DNA of 64,000 bases, from assembly GCF_001648775.1 (NCBI RefSeq), contig NZ_LVEJ01000018.1:179403-243402 (forward strand), in the 5' to 3' direction. Both the position numbers and the translations under genes were made by a program. Positions 8,804 to 18,152 of the stretch are shown here, piece by piece. The stretch's first letter is position 1; each line of letters opens with the position of its first letter. The notes under the pieces were generated by a model, which made no database searches, was not told the DNA's origin, and saw only the letters and a program-made list of their open reading frames with translations. Source of the DNA: Pseudomonas fluorescens (GTDB taxonomy: Bacteria; Pseudomonadota; Gammaproteobacteria; Pseudomonadales; Pseudomonadaceae).

Positions 8804-9709
8804 TTACAGGCCGATATCCCATTCGGGATTTTCGGGAAATCTGAGCACCAGAAAATCCAGCATGCTGCGCAACGCCGCCGGCATGTGTTTGCGCGAGGCG
8901 TACACCGCGTAGATGTTCATCTGCCGCGGCTCGGCATGGGGCAGCAGGCGCACCAGTTCACCGCTGTGAATATGCACCCCGGCCTGATAGGTCGGCAGCA
9001 TCGCCACCCCCGCGCCGGCCAGTGTCGCGCGCAATAACGTACTGGCCTCGTTGGCGCTGATATTGCCCTGCACCGGCACCGACACCGGTTCGCCATTCTC
9101 CTCGAAATGCCACAAGCTCTTGCCGAAATACGAGTGCGTCAGGCAGTTGTGCCGACTCAATTCCTCGACCCGTTGTGGCGCCGGCTGTTCTTGCAGATAC
9201 GCCGGCGCGGCGCAGACCACCGAGCGACAGACGGTCAGGCGCCGGGCGATCAGGTTGGGGTCCAGATCGTTACTGGTACGAATCGCCAGATCGATGCGCT
9301 CATCGACCAGATTTACCGTGCGATCGAGCATTTGCATATCGATGCTGACACCGGGATAGCGCTTGACGTAAGCCGCCATCGCATCGGCCAGTTGCGCCTG
9401 ACCGAACGAGGTACTGACGCTGATCCGCAGCAAGCCGCGTGGCGCATCATGGGGTTCGCTGACGGCGGCTTGCATGTCGGTCGACAGTTCGAGCATCTGC
9501 CGACAGCGCGGCAGAATCTCACTGCCGGCGGCGGTCAGGCTCAACTTGCGCGTGGTGCGGTGCATCAGGCGGGCGCCGACCCAGTCTTCCAGCTCCGCCA
9601 GATAACGTGAAACCACCGGCCGTGAGAGGTCCAGATGATCGGCCGCAGCCGACTGACTGCCCAGATCCACCACGGTGACAAACACCCGCATTGCTTGGAG
9701 ACGATCCAT
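8804..9709 (-). CDS. LysR-type transcriptional regulator (CrgA-like group)
   Basis: 301 residues. N-terminal helix-turn-helix MDRLQAMRVFVTVVDLGSQS with DLSRPVVSRYLAELEDWVGA, then an effector domain with LLRISVSTSFGQAQL and AGAGVAMLPTYQA. It is divergent from the MBL-fold/oxidoreductase pair across a 114-bp intergenic region, so it most likely controls that pair and itself (inference from the usual LysR arrangement). Inducer unknown. Confidence 0.88.
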   Translation of the reverse strand: MDRLQAMRVFVTVVDLGSQSAAADHLDLSRPVVSRYLAELEDWVGARLMHRTTRKLSLTAAGSEILPRCRQMLELSTDMQAAVSEPHDAPRGLLRISVSTSFGQAQLADAMAAYVKRYPGVSIDMQMLDRTVNLVDERIDLAIRTSNDLDPNLIARRLTVCRSVVCAAPAYLQEQPAPQRVEELSRHNCLTHSYFGKSLWHFEENGEPVSVPVQGNISANEASTLLRATLAGAGVAMLPTYQAGVHIHSGELVRLLPHAEPRQMNIYAVYASRKHMPAALRSMLDFLVLRFPENPEWDIGL

Positions 9710-9823
9710 GATTTGCCCGCTTTCAGAAACAAACTATGTTCAAGCATCGCATTTTTTGTACTGAGTCAGGCAACTAAGCTCTGTCCCATCGCCAAGCACG
9801 GCATTCCGACACCGGAGCAACAG

Positions 9824-10702
9824 ATGATCGGCTTCACCACACTCAAACGCGTTCTACTCGCCACCGCTTCCCTGGGTTTCGCTGCGCACGCCGCTGCTGC
9901 CAACCTGACTCTCGATGTCTACAACCCGGGGACTGACGCCATTTTTCCGGTGACTTCGGTGCTGGTCAGCGGCGAAAAAGACGCGATCCTCGTCGATGCG
10001 CAATTCGGCAAATCCCAGGCTGAACAGGTCGTGGAAAAAATCCGCGCCAGCGGCAAGCACCTGACCACCATTTACATCAGCCATGGTGACCCGGATTACT
10101 ACTTCGGCCTCGACACCCTGACCCAGGCCTTCCCTGACGCCAAGGTGCTGGCTTCGCAGCCGACCGTTGACCACATCAACAAAACCGTCGCCGGCAAACT
10201 GGCCTTTTGGGGGCCGAAAATGGGCGCCGATGTGCCAGCGAAAACCATCGTGCCGGGCGTGCTCAAGGGCGACAGCCTGATGCTCGAAGGGCAGAAGTTG
10301 CAGGTAGTCGGCCTCGACGGCAAACAGCCGGATCGCAGCTTTGTGTGGATTCCGTCGCTCAAAGCCGTGGTCGGTGGCGTTGTCGTTGCCGAGAACATCC
10401 ACGTGTGGATGGCCGACACCCAGACCGCGCAATCCCACGCCGACTGGCTGGAAACGTTGCACTCGATCGAAACCCTCAAGCCGAACACCGTGGTGCCGGG
10501 TCATTACCTCGGTAACAGCCGCCGTTCGTTGGCCAGCGTGAAATTCACCGCCGACTACATTAAGGCTTTCGACGTTGAAACCGCCAAGGCCAAAGACTCC
10601 ACCGCACTGATCAACGCGATGAAAAAGCGCTACCCGAAACTGGGCGAAGAAAGCTCGCTGGAGCTGAGCGCGAAAGTCGCCAAGGGCGAAATGCAGTGGT
10701 AA
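9824..10702 (+). CDS. Exported MBL-fold protein with an altered metal motif
   Basis: 292 residues from the ATG at 9824 behind CCGGAGCAACAG. The first 26 residues form a signal peptide (MIGFTTLKRVLLATASLGFA, cleavage near AHAAAA). The metallo-beta-lactamase fold is recognisable from AILVDAQFG, ISHGDPDYYFG and VVPGHYLGN. The canonical HxHxDH zinc motif is here H87-G-D89-P-D91-Y92, so the second and fourth metal-binding positions are not histidine. The protein could bind one metal, use Asp/Tyr ligands, or have a non-canonical activity. It forms a pair with the following NAD(P)-binding reductase (46-bp gap), both probably under the divergent LysR. Substrate unknown. Confidence 0.85.
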   Translation: MIGFTTLKRVLLATASLGFAAHAAAANLTLDVYNPGTDAIFPVTSVLVSGEKDAILVDAQFGKSQAEQVVEKIRASGKHLTTIYISHGDPDYYFGLDTLTQAFPDAKVLASQPTVDHINKTVAGKLAFWGPKMGADVPAKTIVPGVLKGDSLMLEGQKLQVVGLDGKQPDRSFVWIPSLKAVVGGVVVAENIHVWMADTQTAQSHADWLETLHSIETLKPNTVVPGHYLGNSRRSLASVKFTADYIKAFDVETAKAKDSTALINAMKKRYPKLGEESSLELSAKVAKGEMQW

Positions 10703-10748
10703 GCCGATTCTGAAAAACGCAGCACTCTCAAGCCAACTGGAGAATGTC

Positions 10749-11363
10749 ATGAGCAAGATCGCAATCATTGGTGCCACCGGCCGTGCCGGTAGCCAACTGC
10801 TGGAAGAAGCCCTGCGTCGCGGCCATAGCGTCACCGCTATCGCTCGCGATACCTCGAAGCTCGGCGCGCGTGCCGGTGTGGTCAGCAAGAATGTCGATGT
10901 GCTGGATTCGGCGGCGTTGCAAGACGCAGTGGCCGGTCACGATGTGGTGATCACCGCCGCGCATTTCGCCACTGTTCCTGCGAGCGCTATTGTCGGGCCA
11001 GTGAAGCAGGCGGGTGTGAAGCGCTTGCTGGTGGTGGGCGGTGCCGGTTCGTTGTTGCTGCCGGACGACACGCGAGTGATCGACAGTGCGGGTTTCCCGG
11101 CGGAGTACAAAGCTGAGGCCAGCGCCGGTGCGGCGTTTCTTGAGGCGTTGCGTCAGGAGCAGGCGCTGGACTGGACCTTTCTGTCGCCGTCGGCGGAGTT
11201 TGTTGAAGGTGAGCGCACGGGTAGTTTCCGTGTCGGCCAGGATCACTTGCTGGTGAGCGCTGAAGGGCGTAGCTGGATTACCTTTGCCGATTACGCGATT
11301 GCGCTGATCGATGAAGTGGAAACGCCGAAGCATTCGCGTCAGCGGTTTACTGTCGGGTATTGA
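10749..11363 (+). CDS. NAD(P)-binding oxidoreductase (atypical SDR, NmrA/BVR-B-like)
   Basis: 204 residues. The N-terminal Rossmann motif GATGRAGSQLLEEALRRGH (residues 8-26) is the form seen in NAD(P)-binding atypical SDRs. Further segments are VVITAAHFA, KRLLVVGGAGSLLL and DWTFLSPSAEF, all matching the group of putative NADH-flavin reductases. It lacks the classical YxxxK dyad. It follows the MBL-fold gene in the same direction with a spacing that suggests one operon. Catalytic role not determinable. Confidence 0.85.
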   Translation: MSKIAIIGATGRAGSQLLEEALRRGHSVTAIARDTSKLGARAGVVSKNVDVLDSAALQDAVAGHDVVITAAHFATVPASAIVGPVKQAGVKRLLVVGGAGSLLLPDDTRVIDSAGFPAEYKAEASAGAAFLEALRQEQALDWTFLSPSAEFVEGERTGSFRVGQDHLLVSAEGRSWITFADYAIALIDEVETPKHSRQRFTVGY

Positions 11364-11374
11364 ATTAAAGCTTT

Positions 11375-11551
11375 CCCCTCACCCCAGCCCTCTCCCGGAG
11401 GGAGAGGGGGCCGACCGAGTTGTTTGGCGCTGTACATCGACCTGAGTGATCGAGTCGATTATGGATTCAACACAGTAATTTCACGTCGGCGTATTTCTAG
11501 AGCATCCCCCAATCAGTCCCCTCTCCCTCTGGGAGAGGGTTAGGGTGAGGG
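11375..11551. repeat. MITE-like repeat A with CCCTCACCC terminal inverted repeats
   Basis: Begins CCCCTCACCCCAGCCCTCTC and ends with the inverse GAGAGGGTTAGGGTGAGGG. The interior contains GTACATCGACCTGAGTGATC and GAGTCGATTATGGATTC. The same ends and interior recur at 20070, 25293 and 40578. No transposase is encoded. It sits between convergent genes. Confidence 0.8.
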
Positions 11552-11560
11552 AAAAAAGTC

Positions 11561-12442
11561 TCAGCGCAAATGCGCCTGCTCAACCAGCCAGATCATCAGC
11601 TCTTCCAACTGCGGCGAGGGCTCGGTTCCCGCAGGCACCACGACGAAATACGCCAATCCCGTCTTCACCTTCAATTCAAACGGCATCACCAGCCGCCCGG
11701 CGCGCAGGTCATCGCCGATCAACGACCAATCGCCAATCGCCACCCCCGTCCCATGCGACGCCATCGACATCGCCTGATCCAGCGTTTCGAAATGCTGGCC
11801 CATGTTGACGTTATCCAACTGCAAATCGGCCGCCGTCAGCCACACCTTCCAGTCCTGAGTGTCGCGAGTCGGGTGCAGCAATAAATGCTGTTGCAGATCG
11901 GCCGGGTCGGACAGTTCCGGCGGGCCTTTCAACAATGCCGGTGAGCAGACCGGGGTCAGTTGTTCATCGAACAGATGCAGCGCGGTCGACGAGTTGTCCG
12001 GTGGCGTTCCATAGATCACCGCCGCATCGAATGGCTCACGCTGGAAGTCCACGCCATGGGCCAACGTGGTGGTCAGTTTGACCGGCACATCCGGGCGCTC
12101 CTTTTGCCATTGCAGCAGGCGGGGCACCAGCCAGCGCATCACACAACTGGGGGCCTTGAGTTGCAGGGTTTCACGCTTGAGACCGATCTGCTCGGTGGCC
12201 TCGGTGATCAGGCCGAAGACCTTCTCCACTCGCGGCAGCCACTCACGACCTTCAGCCGTCAGCTCCAGACCACGGGCCAGACGGATGAACAATTCATACC
12301 CCAGATGATCCTCCAGCCCGGCGATCTGCCGGCTCACCGCGCCTTGGGTGATGTGCAACTGCTCGGCCGCCCGGGTGAAGTTGCAGCACTGCGCGGTGAT
12401 CAGAAACGTATGCAGGGCGGGCAGGGGAGGCAGTCGTTTCAT
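11561..12442 (-). CDS. LysR-type transcriptional regulator (GcvA-like)
   Basis: 293 residues. N-terminal helix-turn-helix PPLPALHTFLITAQCCNFTR with AEQLHITQGAVSRQIAGLED, typical of the GcvA group. The effector domain contains LQLKAPSCVMRWLVPRLL and HFETLDQAMSMASHGTGVAI. It is divergent from the decarboxylase/aldehyde dehydrogenase/ABC cassette, with the REPIN at 12540 in between, and is the likely regulator of that cassette (inference). Inducer could be arginine, 2-ketoarginine or a guanidino compound. Confidence 0.88.
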   Translation of the reverse strand: MKRLPPLPALHTFLITAQCCNFTRAAEQLHITQGAVSRQIAGLEDHLGYELFIRLARGLELTAEGREWLPRVEKVFGLITEATEQIGLKRETLQLKAPSCVMRWLVPRLLQWQKERPDVPVKLTTTLAHGVDFQREPFDAAVIYGTPPDNSSTALHLFDEQLTPVCSPALLKGPPELSDPADLQQHLLLHPTRDTQDWKVWLTAADLQLDNVNMGQHFETLDQAMSMASHGTGVAIGDWSLIGDDLRAGRLVMPFELKVKTGLAYFVVVPAGTEPSPQLEELMIWLVEQAHLR

Positions 12443-12539
12443 GTGGATCCAAGGTATGACGTGAGGACATGGCTAGTATGACTTTTAATCGATTGTTGCC
12501 GCTACCTGCCGACCGTTCAATGAGCCCATGTTCAGGTCA

Positions 12540-12629
12540 TGTGGGGGCGAGCCTGCTCGCGAAGGCTGTATCACATTCAGCATTGATGTTGGCTGATCCA
12601 GCGCTTTCGCGAGCAGGCTCGCTCCCACA
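12540..12629. repeat. REPIN in the promoter region of the decarboxylase cassette
   Basis: TGTGGGGGCGAGCCTGCTCG (one mismatch to the usual core) and an inverse copy. It is unusual in lying between two divergent genes, 37 bp before the decarboxylase ATG, rather than at a 3' end. Confidence 0.88.
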
Positions 12630-12666
12630 AGGGATCTGTGTTTTTAGCTGACAAAAGGGCAATGAC

Positions 12667-14304
12667 ATGGCGACGTGTGGCGAAGTACTGGTCAAGTTAC
12701 TCGAAGGTTATGGGGTCGAGCAGGTGTTCGGCATCCCCGGCGTGCACACCGTCGAGCTGTATCGCGGGCTGGCCCGCTCGAGCATCAACCACGTCACCCC
12801 ACGGCATGAGCAGGGCGCCGGTTTCATGGCCGACGGTTATGCGCGCACCAGCGGCAAACCGGGTGTGTGCTTCATCATCACCGGCCCGGGCATGACCAAC
12901 ATCACCACCGCCATGGGCCAGGCCTATGCCGATTCGATCCCGATGCTGGTGATCTCCAGCGTGCAGAGCCGCAACCAGTTGGGCGGCGGGCGCGGCAAGC
13001 TGCACGAATTGCCGAACCAGAGCGCGTTGGTCGCTGGCGTCGCCGCGTTCTCCCACACGCTGATGTCGGCGGCGGAATTGCCCGGCGTGCTCGCTCGCGC
13101 ATTCGCCTTGTTCCAGGCCGGGCGTCCACGTCCGGTGCACATCGAAATTCCGCTGGACGTGCTGGTGGAAGAGGCCGATGACTTGCTCGCCAGCGTCCCG
13201 GTCCACATCGACCGCGCCGGTGCCGCACCCGCTGCCGTCAGTCGCATGAGCGAGTTGCTCGCCGGCGCTCAGCGTCCGTTGATCCTCGCCGGTGGCGGTG
13301 CGATCGATGCCGCAGCAGAGCTTACCGAACTGGCCGAACTGCTCGACGCACCGGTGGCGCTGACCATCAACGCCAAAGGCATGTTGCCTTCGACGCATCC
13401 ACTGTTGATCGGCTCGACGCAAAGCCTGGTCGCCACCCGTGCACTGGTCGCCGATGCCGATGTGGTGCTGGCGATCGGCACCGAACTGGCCGAAACCGAT
13501 TACGACGTGACCTTCGCCGGCGGCTTCGAGATTCCCGGCAAACTGCTGCGCATCGACATCGATGCTGATCAGACCGTGCGTAACTATCCGCCACACGTCG
13601 CGCTGGTTGCTGATTCGCGCAACGCCGCGCAAGCGCTGCTCAGCGCCTTGTCGCACAAACCGTTGGCCGAGCGCCGCAACGATTGGGGCCAGGTGCGCGC
13701 GGCGCGTCTGCGCGAAGATCTGGCGGCGACCTGGGATGCTCCGACCCTGGCGCAAACCCGCTTCCTCGAAACCGTGCTGCATGAATTGCCCGACGCGGTA
13801 TTCGTCGGCGACTCCACGCAACCGGTTTACACCGGCAACCTCACCTTCAACCCGGAGCGTCCGCGTCGCTGGTTCAACTCATCGACCGGTTACGGCACCC
13901 TCGGCTATGCGTTGCCGGCTGCGATTGGCGCATGGCTCGGTGGGCAACTCGACAAAGGCGCGCGCCCGCCGGTGGTGTGCCTGATCGGCGACGGCGGTCT
14001 GCAATTCACCCTGCCGGAACTGGCCAGCGCCGTCGAAGCACGCACGCCGGTGATCGTCCTGCTGTGGAATAACCAGGGCTACGAAGAGATCAAGAAATAC
14101 ATGGTCAACCGCGCCATCGAGCCGGTCGGTGTCGACATCTACACCCCGGATTTCATCGGTGTGGCCAAGGCCCTCGGTTGCGCTGCCGAAGCGATCAGTT
14201 CGGTGGAACAACTGCGCACTGCGCTACGTGCGGCGACCGATCGCCAAGGCCCGACCGTGATTGAAATCGACCAGCACCAGTGGATGCAGGCGGTGGCCAA
14301 ATGA
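12667..14304 (+). CDS. Thiamine-pyrophosphate-dependent decarboxylase, 5-guanidino-2-oxopentanoate (2-ketoarginine) decarboxylase type
   Basis: 545 residues in the acetolactate synthase/benzoylformate decarboxylase fold. Three TPP-enzyme domains are visible: an N-terminal pyrimidine-binding domain with the activating glutamate E48 in TPRHEQGAGFMADGYAR, a central domain (RPLILAGGGAIDAAAEL), and a C-terminal pyrophosphate-binding domain with GDGGLQFTLPEL (from about residue 441) and the NNQGY Mg-binding end. AruI of P. aeruginosa, which decarboxylates 2-ketoarginine to 4-guanidinobutyraldehyde, belongs to this subgroup. The directly coupled aldehyde dehydrogenase and polyamine-type importer fit that role, but other 2-oxo acids cannot be excluded. 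No AruH-type transaminase lies in the window. Confidence 0.85.
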   Translation: MATCGEVLVKLLEGYGVEQVFGIPGVHTVELYRGLARSSINHVTPRHEQGAGFMADGYARTSGKPGVCFIITGPGMTNITTAMGQAYADSIPMLVISSVQSRNQLGGGRGKLHELPNQSALVAGVAAFSHTLMSAAELPGVLARAFALFQAGRPRPVHIEIPLDVLVEEADDLLASVPVHIDRAGAAPAAVSRMSELLAGAQRPLILAGGGAIDAAAELTELAELLDAPVALTINAKGMLPSTHPLLIGSTQSLVATRALVADADVVLAIGTELAETDYDVTFAGGFEIPGKLLRIDIDADQTVRNYPPHVALVADSRNAAQALLSALSHKPLAERRNDWGQVRAARLREDLAATWDAPTLAQTRFLETVLHELPDAVFVGDSTQPVYTGNLTFNPERPRRWFNSSTGYGTLGYALPAAIGAWLGGQLDKGARPPVVCLIGDGGLQFTLPELASAVEARTPVIVLLWNNQGYEEIKKYMVNRAIEPVGVDIYTPDFIGVAKALGCAAEAISSVEQLRTALRAATDRQGPTVIEIDQHQWMQAVAK

Positions 14305-15752
14305 TGAACTTTCCAACCACACTCGACGGCCTCTACATCAACGGCCAATGGTCGGCCGGTCGCGAACATCTGCGGGTGATCAACCCGGCTACCGAGGCGC
14401 TGCTGACCACGGTCAATGGCGGTGACGAGCACGCGGTCGAGCAAGCCGTCGCCGCTGCCACTGCCGCGTTCAAGGATTGGTCACAAACCAGCGGTGCCGA
14501 GCGCAGCGCAATCCTGCGCAACATCGCCAATGGCGTGCGTAACGGTCGCGACCACTTGATGAACCTGCAGTCGAGCAACAACGGCAAACCGCAGTTCGAA
14601 GCGGCCATCGACGTCGATGACGTGATCGCCACGTTCGAGTATTACGCCGAACTCGCCGAAGGCCTCGACGCGAAACAGGACAGCAACGTGCCGCTGCCCA
14701 GCGATGATTTCAGCGCCCGCCTGCGCCGTGAACCGTGCGGTGTGGTCGGGCTGATCGTGCCGTGGAATTTCCCCATGGTCACCACCGCGTGGAAACTCGC
14801 CCCGGCCCTCGCCGCCGGTTGCTGCGTGGTGCTGAAACCGTCGGAAGTCACGCCGCTGCCGGAGCTGGAGCTGGCGGCAATCATCGCTGAATCGGGTCTT
14901 CCCAAAGGCGTGTTCAACGTCGTCTGCGGCACCGGTCTGGCGGTCGGTGCGCCACTCTCCGGCGATCCGCGAATCGCCAAAATCTCCTTCACTGGCAGCA
15001 ACGCCGTCGGTGTCCAGGTGATGCAGCGTGCCGCCGAAACGGTGAAGGGCGTGAGCCTGGAACTGGGCGGCAAATCCTCGCTGCTGGTGCTCGAAGATGC
15101 CGATCTGGAACTGGCGGTAGAGCTGGCTTGCGGCGGCGGTTTCTTCAATGCCGGGCAAATGTGCTCGGCCACCAGCCGGGTGTTGGTGGCCGATGAGCTG
15201 GCAGACGAATTCCTCGAACGTTTGCAAAAGCGTGCGCAAGCAATTCGCGTCGCCGACCCGTTCGACCCGGACGTGGAGATGGGCGCACTGGTCAATCAGG
15301 CGCAATACCAGCGTGTGCTCGGTCACATCGACCGTGGTTTGAGTGCCGGGGCGAAGCTGATCTGCGGCGGTAATCGTCCGGCAGATTTGCCGCGCGGCTA
15401 TTTTTTGCAGCCGACGGTGTTCACCGACGTGCCCCTCGACAGTGCGCTGTGGTGCGAAGAGATTTTCGGCCCGGTGCTGTGCGTGCGCCGTTTCAGCAGC
15501 GAAGCCGAAGCGATCGCCCTGGCCAACGACAGCCAATTCGGCCTCGTCGCCAGTGTGGTGACGCGTAACGCCGAAACCGCTGATCGTGTCGCTAACGCCC
15601 TGCAAGCGGGGCTGGTGTGGCTCAACGCGCCGCAAGTGATCTTCCCGCAAACGGCGTGGGGCGGTTACAAGCAGAGCAGCATCGGCCGCGAATTGGGGCC
15701 GTGGGGCCTCGCCGCTTTTCAGGAAATCAAACACGTGATCCGGGCGCTCTGA
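14301..15752 (+). CDS. NAD(P)-dependent aldehyde dehydrogenase (betaine/4-guanidinobutyraldehyde type)
   Basis: 483 residues, usual family length. Catalytic residues are visible: C288 in FNAGQMCSATS and general base E254 in VSLELGGKSSLLVLED; the cofactor-site segments are PWNFPMVTTAWKLAPALAAG and SFTGSNAVG. The ATG at 14301 overlaps the decarboxylase stop (ATGATGA), so the two are translationally coupled. The product of the upstream enzyme would be an aldehyde, making this the next step, oxidation to for example 4-guanidinobutyrate (inference). An ATG at 14304 is an equally possible start. Confidence 0.9.
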   Translation: MMNFPTTLDGLYINGQWSAGREHLRVINPATEALLTTVNGGDEHAVEQAVAAATAAFKDWSQTSGAERSAILRNIANGVRNGRDHLMNLQSSNNGKPQFEAAIDVDDVIATFEYYAELAEGLDAKQDSNVPLPSDDFSARLRREPCGVVGLIVPWNFPMVTTAWKLAPALAAGCCVVLKPSEVTPLPELELAAIIAESGLPKGVFNVVCGTGLAVGAPLSGDPRIAKISFTGSNAVGVQVMQRAAETVKGVSLELGGKSSLLVLEDADLELAVELACGGGFFNAGQMCSATSRVLVADELADEFLERLQKRAQAIRVADPFDPDVEMGALVNQAQYQRVLGHIDRGLSAGAKLICGGNRPADLPRGYFLQPTVFTDVPLDSALWCEEIFGPVLCVRRFSSEAEAIALANDSQFGLVASVVTRNAETADRVANALQAGLVWLNAPQVIFPQTAWGGYKQSSIGRELGPWGLAAFQEIKHVIRAL

Positions 15753-15770
15753 ACGCCCGAAAAAGGTCAG

Positions 15771-15795
15771 CGCATGCCTCGCAACGAGGCATGCG
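15771..15795. terminator. Perfect stem-loop after the aldehyde dehydrogenase
   Basis: Inverted repeat CGCATGCCTCG / CGAGGCATGCG with a 3-nt loop, 18 bases after the stop codon. No T-tract follows, so it may be a weak terminator, an mRNA-stabilising hairpin or a protein-binding site for the ABC operon downstream. Confidence 0.4.
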
Positions 15796-15969
15796 TCGGC
15801 GTCATGGCTTCAATGAGTTTTTATCGATAGTCAGGTGTTTTGCACGACCTCAGGATGAACCCGTCGGCAGCGCTGCAGGCCTTTAAAAACAAGGCTTTCA
15901 GCGGATCCGGCCGCGCGGATGCAACGGTTGCGACCAACCTCATACTTAAAAGAACAAAGGGAGTCCGTC

Positions 15970-17073
15970 ATGGGCGAGCACGATCTGAACAGGCGTCAAT
16001 TCATTAAAACCGTCGGCGTCGCCTCGGTGGCGGCGGCCGCCCTGAGCATGCCCTTCATCCGGGCGAGCGCCAGCGACACGCGATTCGCTGGCAAGACCCT
16101 GCGTTTGCTGACCTGGTCGGATGACACCGGCCTCGCCGCACTGCGCAATATCGCCGCCACGTTCGAAGCCAAAACCGGCGCCAAGGTCATCGCCGACCGT
16201 ACCGGCAGCACCTCGGAAATGGTCGCCAAACTCAAGGCCGGCGGTGACCGTGCGCAGTACGACATCATCACCCTGGCCGGCGTCGGCGCCGAAGGGCTGG
16301 CCGCCGCCGGACTGCTGGAAAAACCCGACCTCAACCGCATTCCCAACCTGGTCGACGTCCCGGAAAAATACCGCACTGGCGCCAATGGCCACGGCATCGG
16401 TTACCTGTTGTGGTGCAACAGTCTGGTCTACAGCACCCGCACGCAAAAAGAAGCGCCAACCAGTTACGCCGCGCTGTGGGATGCCGATCTGGCGCCGAAC
16501 ATTTTCCTGCCGCCGCCGAACTGGACCGAGGCCATGGACCTGATCATCATCGCCGCGAAACTGGCCGGCGGTGACGAACACAACATCGAGCCGGGCTTCA
16601 AGAAACTCGCCGAGCTCAAGGATCGCGTGGTGACCCTGGGCGAAAACCCGAACCAGATTGCCGAGCTGTTCCGCACCGGTTCGCTGGACATGGGCGGCCT
16701 CTATGCGCCGGCATTTTTCCCCAAGCAGATTCGCGATCCGAACTATGGCCTCGGCGCTACCTTCGGCATGAAGGAAGGGTTCTACACCGACCTGATGTTG
16801 TCGGTGATGCCGAAGAATCGTCCGGGCGATACCGATCTGGCTTACGCCTTTATCGACCACTCCCTCGACCCGCTGGTGCAGGGCAAGATGGCCGAGGACA
16901 TCTTCAACGGCCCGGTCAACGCCAAGGCGATCATCTCCGCCGAAGCGCGCAAGAGCCCGTTCATCCTCACGCCGGAGCAGATTGCCGAGAAGGCGATCAT
17001 GCACGACAACGCCTTCCTGGCCACCGTGCATGACCAATGGATTCGTCGCTATACGGAAATTTTTTCTTCCTGA
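15970..17073 (+). CDS. Tat-exported ABC transporter substrate-binding protein (polyamine/spermidine type)
   Basis: 367 residues from the ATG at 15970 behind AAAGGGAGTCCGTC. The N-terminus has a twin-arginine signal (NRRQFIKTVG, R8-R9, then a hydrophobic stretch to about residue 33). The mature part has the type-2 binding-protein fold: LRLLTWSDDTGLAALRNIA, YDIITLAGVGAEGLAAAGLL and GHGIGYLLWCNSLVYST. This is the PotD-like group for polyamines and related organic cations. It heads a four-gene importer (binding protein, two permeases, ATPase) next to guanidino/aldehyde catabolism, so a guanidino compound or polyamine is the best guess for its ligand. Confidence 0.88.
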   Translation: MGEHDLNRRQFIKTVGVASVAAAALSMPFIRASASDTRFAGKTLRLLTWSDDTGLAALRNIAATFEAKTGAKVIADRTGSTSEMVAKLKAGGDRAQYDIITLAGVGAEGLAAAGLLEKPDLNRIPNLVDVPEKYRTGANGHGIGYLLWCNSLVYSTRTQKEAPTSYAALWDADLAPNIFLPPPNWTEAMDLIIIAAKLAGGDEHNIEPGFKKLAELKDRVVTLGENPNQIAELFRTGSLDMGGLYAPAFFPKQIRDPNYGLGATFGMKEGFYTDLMLSVMPKNRPGDTDLAYAFIDHSLDPLVQGKMAEDIFNGPVNAKAIISAEARKSPFILTPEQIAEKAIMHDNAFLATVHDQWIRRYTEIFSS

Positions 17074-17103
17074 CGTCGCCCTCCCAGACACCACAGAGTC
17101 CAC

Positions 17104-17193
17104 TGTGGGAGCGAGCCTGCTCGCGAATGCAATCTGTCAGTCACCACAGTGTTTGACTGACCCACCGCTTTCGCGAGCAGGCTCGCTCCCACA
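17104..17193. repeat. REPIN inside the ABC transporter operon
   Basis: Full REP doublet (TGTGGGAGCGAGCCTGCTCG and its inverse) between the binding-protein gene and the first permease. REP hairpins here could protect the upstream mRNA and so raise binding protein over membrane components (inference). Confidence 0.9.
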
Positions 17194-17243
17194 GGAAACA
17201 GAGGTGTTTGGCAGATTCGTTTTCCATTGACGAGATCATTGCT

Positions 17244-18152
17244 ATGGAACATCAATCCCTGACCCAAGCGGTCGGCGCCGCTGACGTGCGCCCGGCGCGC
17301 GCTGTTTCACCGACCGCGCGGGCGTGGCTTTTCCTCACGCCGTCGATGCTGTTTCTCGGCGTGCTGATTGCCGCCAGCCTGCTGGTGCTGCGCATGAGTG
17401 TCGGTACCAAAGGCGCGGAGTGGACAGGTTTCAGCCTGGCCAGTTACGCCCAGTTGCTCGAACCCTATTACCTGAAATCCTTGTTGCTGACGTTGCGTCT
17501 GGCGCTGATCAGCGCGGTGATTGCCGTGGTGCTGGCGATCCCGGTGGCGTACACCATGTCGCGGCTGACCTCGCCGTTCCTGCGGCGGATTTTCCTCGCT
17601 GCCGTGCTGCTGCCGTTGCTGGTCAACCTGCTGCTGCAAAGCTACGGCTGGCTGGTGATTCTCGGCCCCGCCGGCATGCTCAATCAGGCGCTGATGGGCC
17701 TGGGCCTGATCAAGCGGCCGATCATGTTGCTGTACAACCAGAACGGCGTGTTGATGGGCCTGGTGCAAACCGCGTTTCCACTCGCGGTGTTGCCAATTGC
17801 CAGCGCCATGCGCGGCGTCGCCCGCACCTATGAGGAAGCGGCTGCGACCCTCGGCGCCAGCCGTTTTCAGGTGTTCCGCCAAGTGGTGTTGCCGATGAGT
17901 TTGCCGGGGATCATCACTGGCGCAACGCTGGTGTTCGCTTACAACGCCAGCAGCTTCGTCGTGCCGTTGCTGCTCGGTGGCCGGCGCGTGCCGATGCTCG
18001 CGGTGATGGTGCATGATCAGATCGCGCCGCTGATGAACTGGCCTGCTGCGTCCGCTGCCGGCGTGGTGCTGATCATCACCACGCTGGCGATCATGACCTT
18101 GTCCGAATACATCACCGGCCGTCGTCGGCGTCTGCTGGAGGCTTCGCAATGA
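17244..18152 (+). CDS. ABC transporter permease (PotB-like)
   Basis: 302 residues from the ATG at 17244. About six transmembrane helices (AWLFLTPSMLFLGVLIAASL first) and the EAA loop EEAAATLGASRFQVFRQVVL, which contacts the ATPase. The closest group is the first permease of spermidine/putrescine-type importers. It overlaps the second permease by 4 bp (ATGA). Confidence 0.9.
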   Translation: MEHQSLTQAVGAADVRPARAVSPTARAWLFLTPSMLFLGVLIAASLLVLRMSVGTKGAEWTGFSLASYAQLLEPYYLKSLLLTLRLALISAVIAVVLAIPVAYTMSRLTSPFLRRIFLAAVLLPLLVNLLLQSYGWLVILGPAGMLNQALMGLGLIKRPIMLLYNQNGVLMGLVQTAFPLAVLPIASAMRGVARTYEEAAATLGASRFQVFRQVVLPMSLPGIITGATLVFAYNASSFVVPLLLGGRRVPMLAVMVHDQIAPLMNWPAASAAGVVLIITTLAIMTLSEYITGRRRRLLEASQ

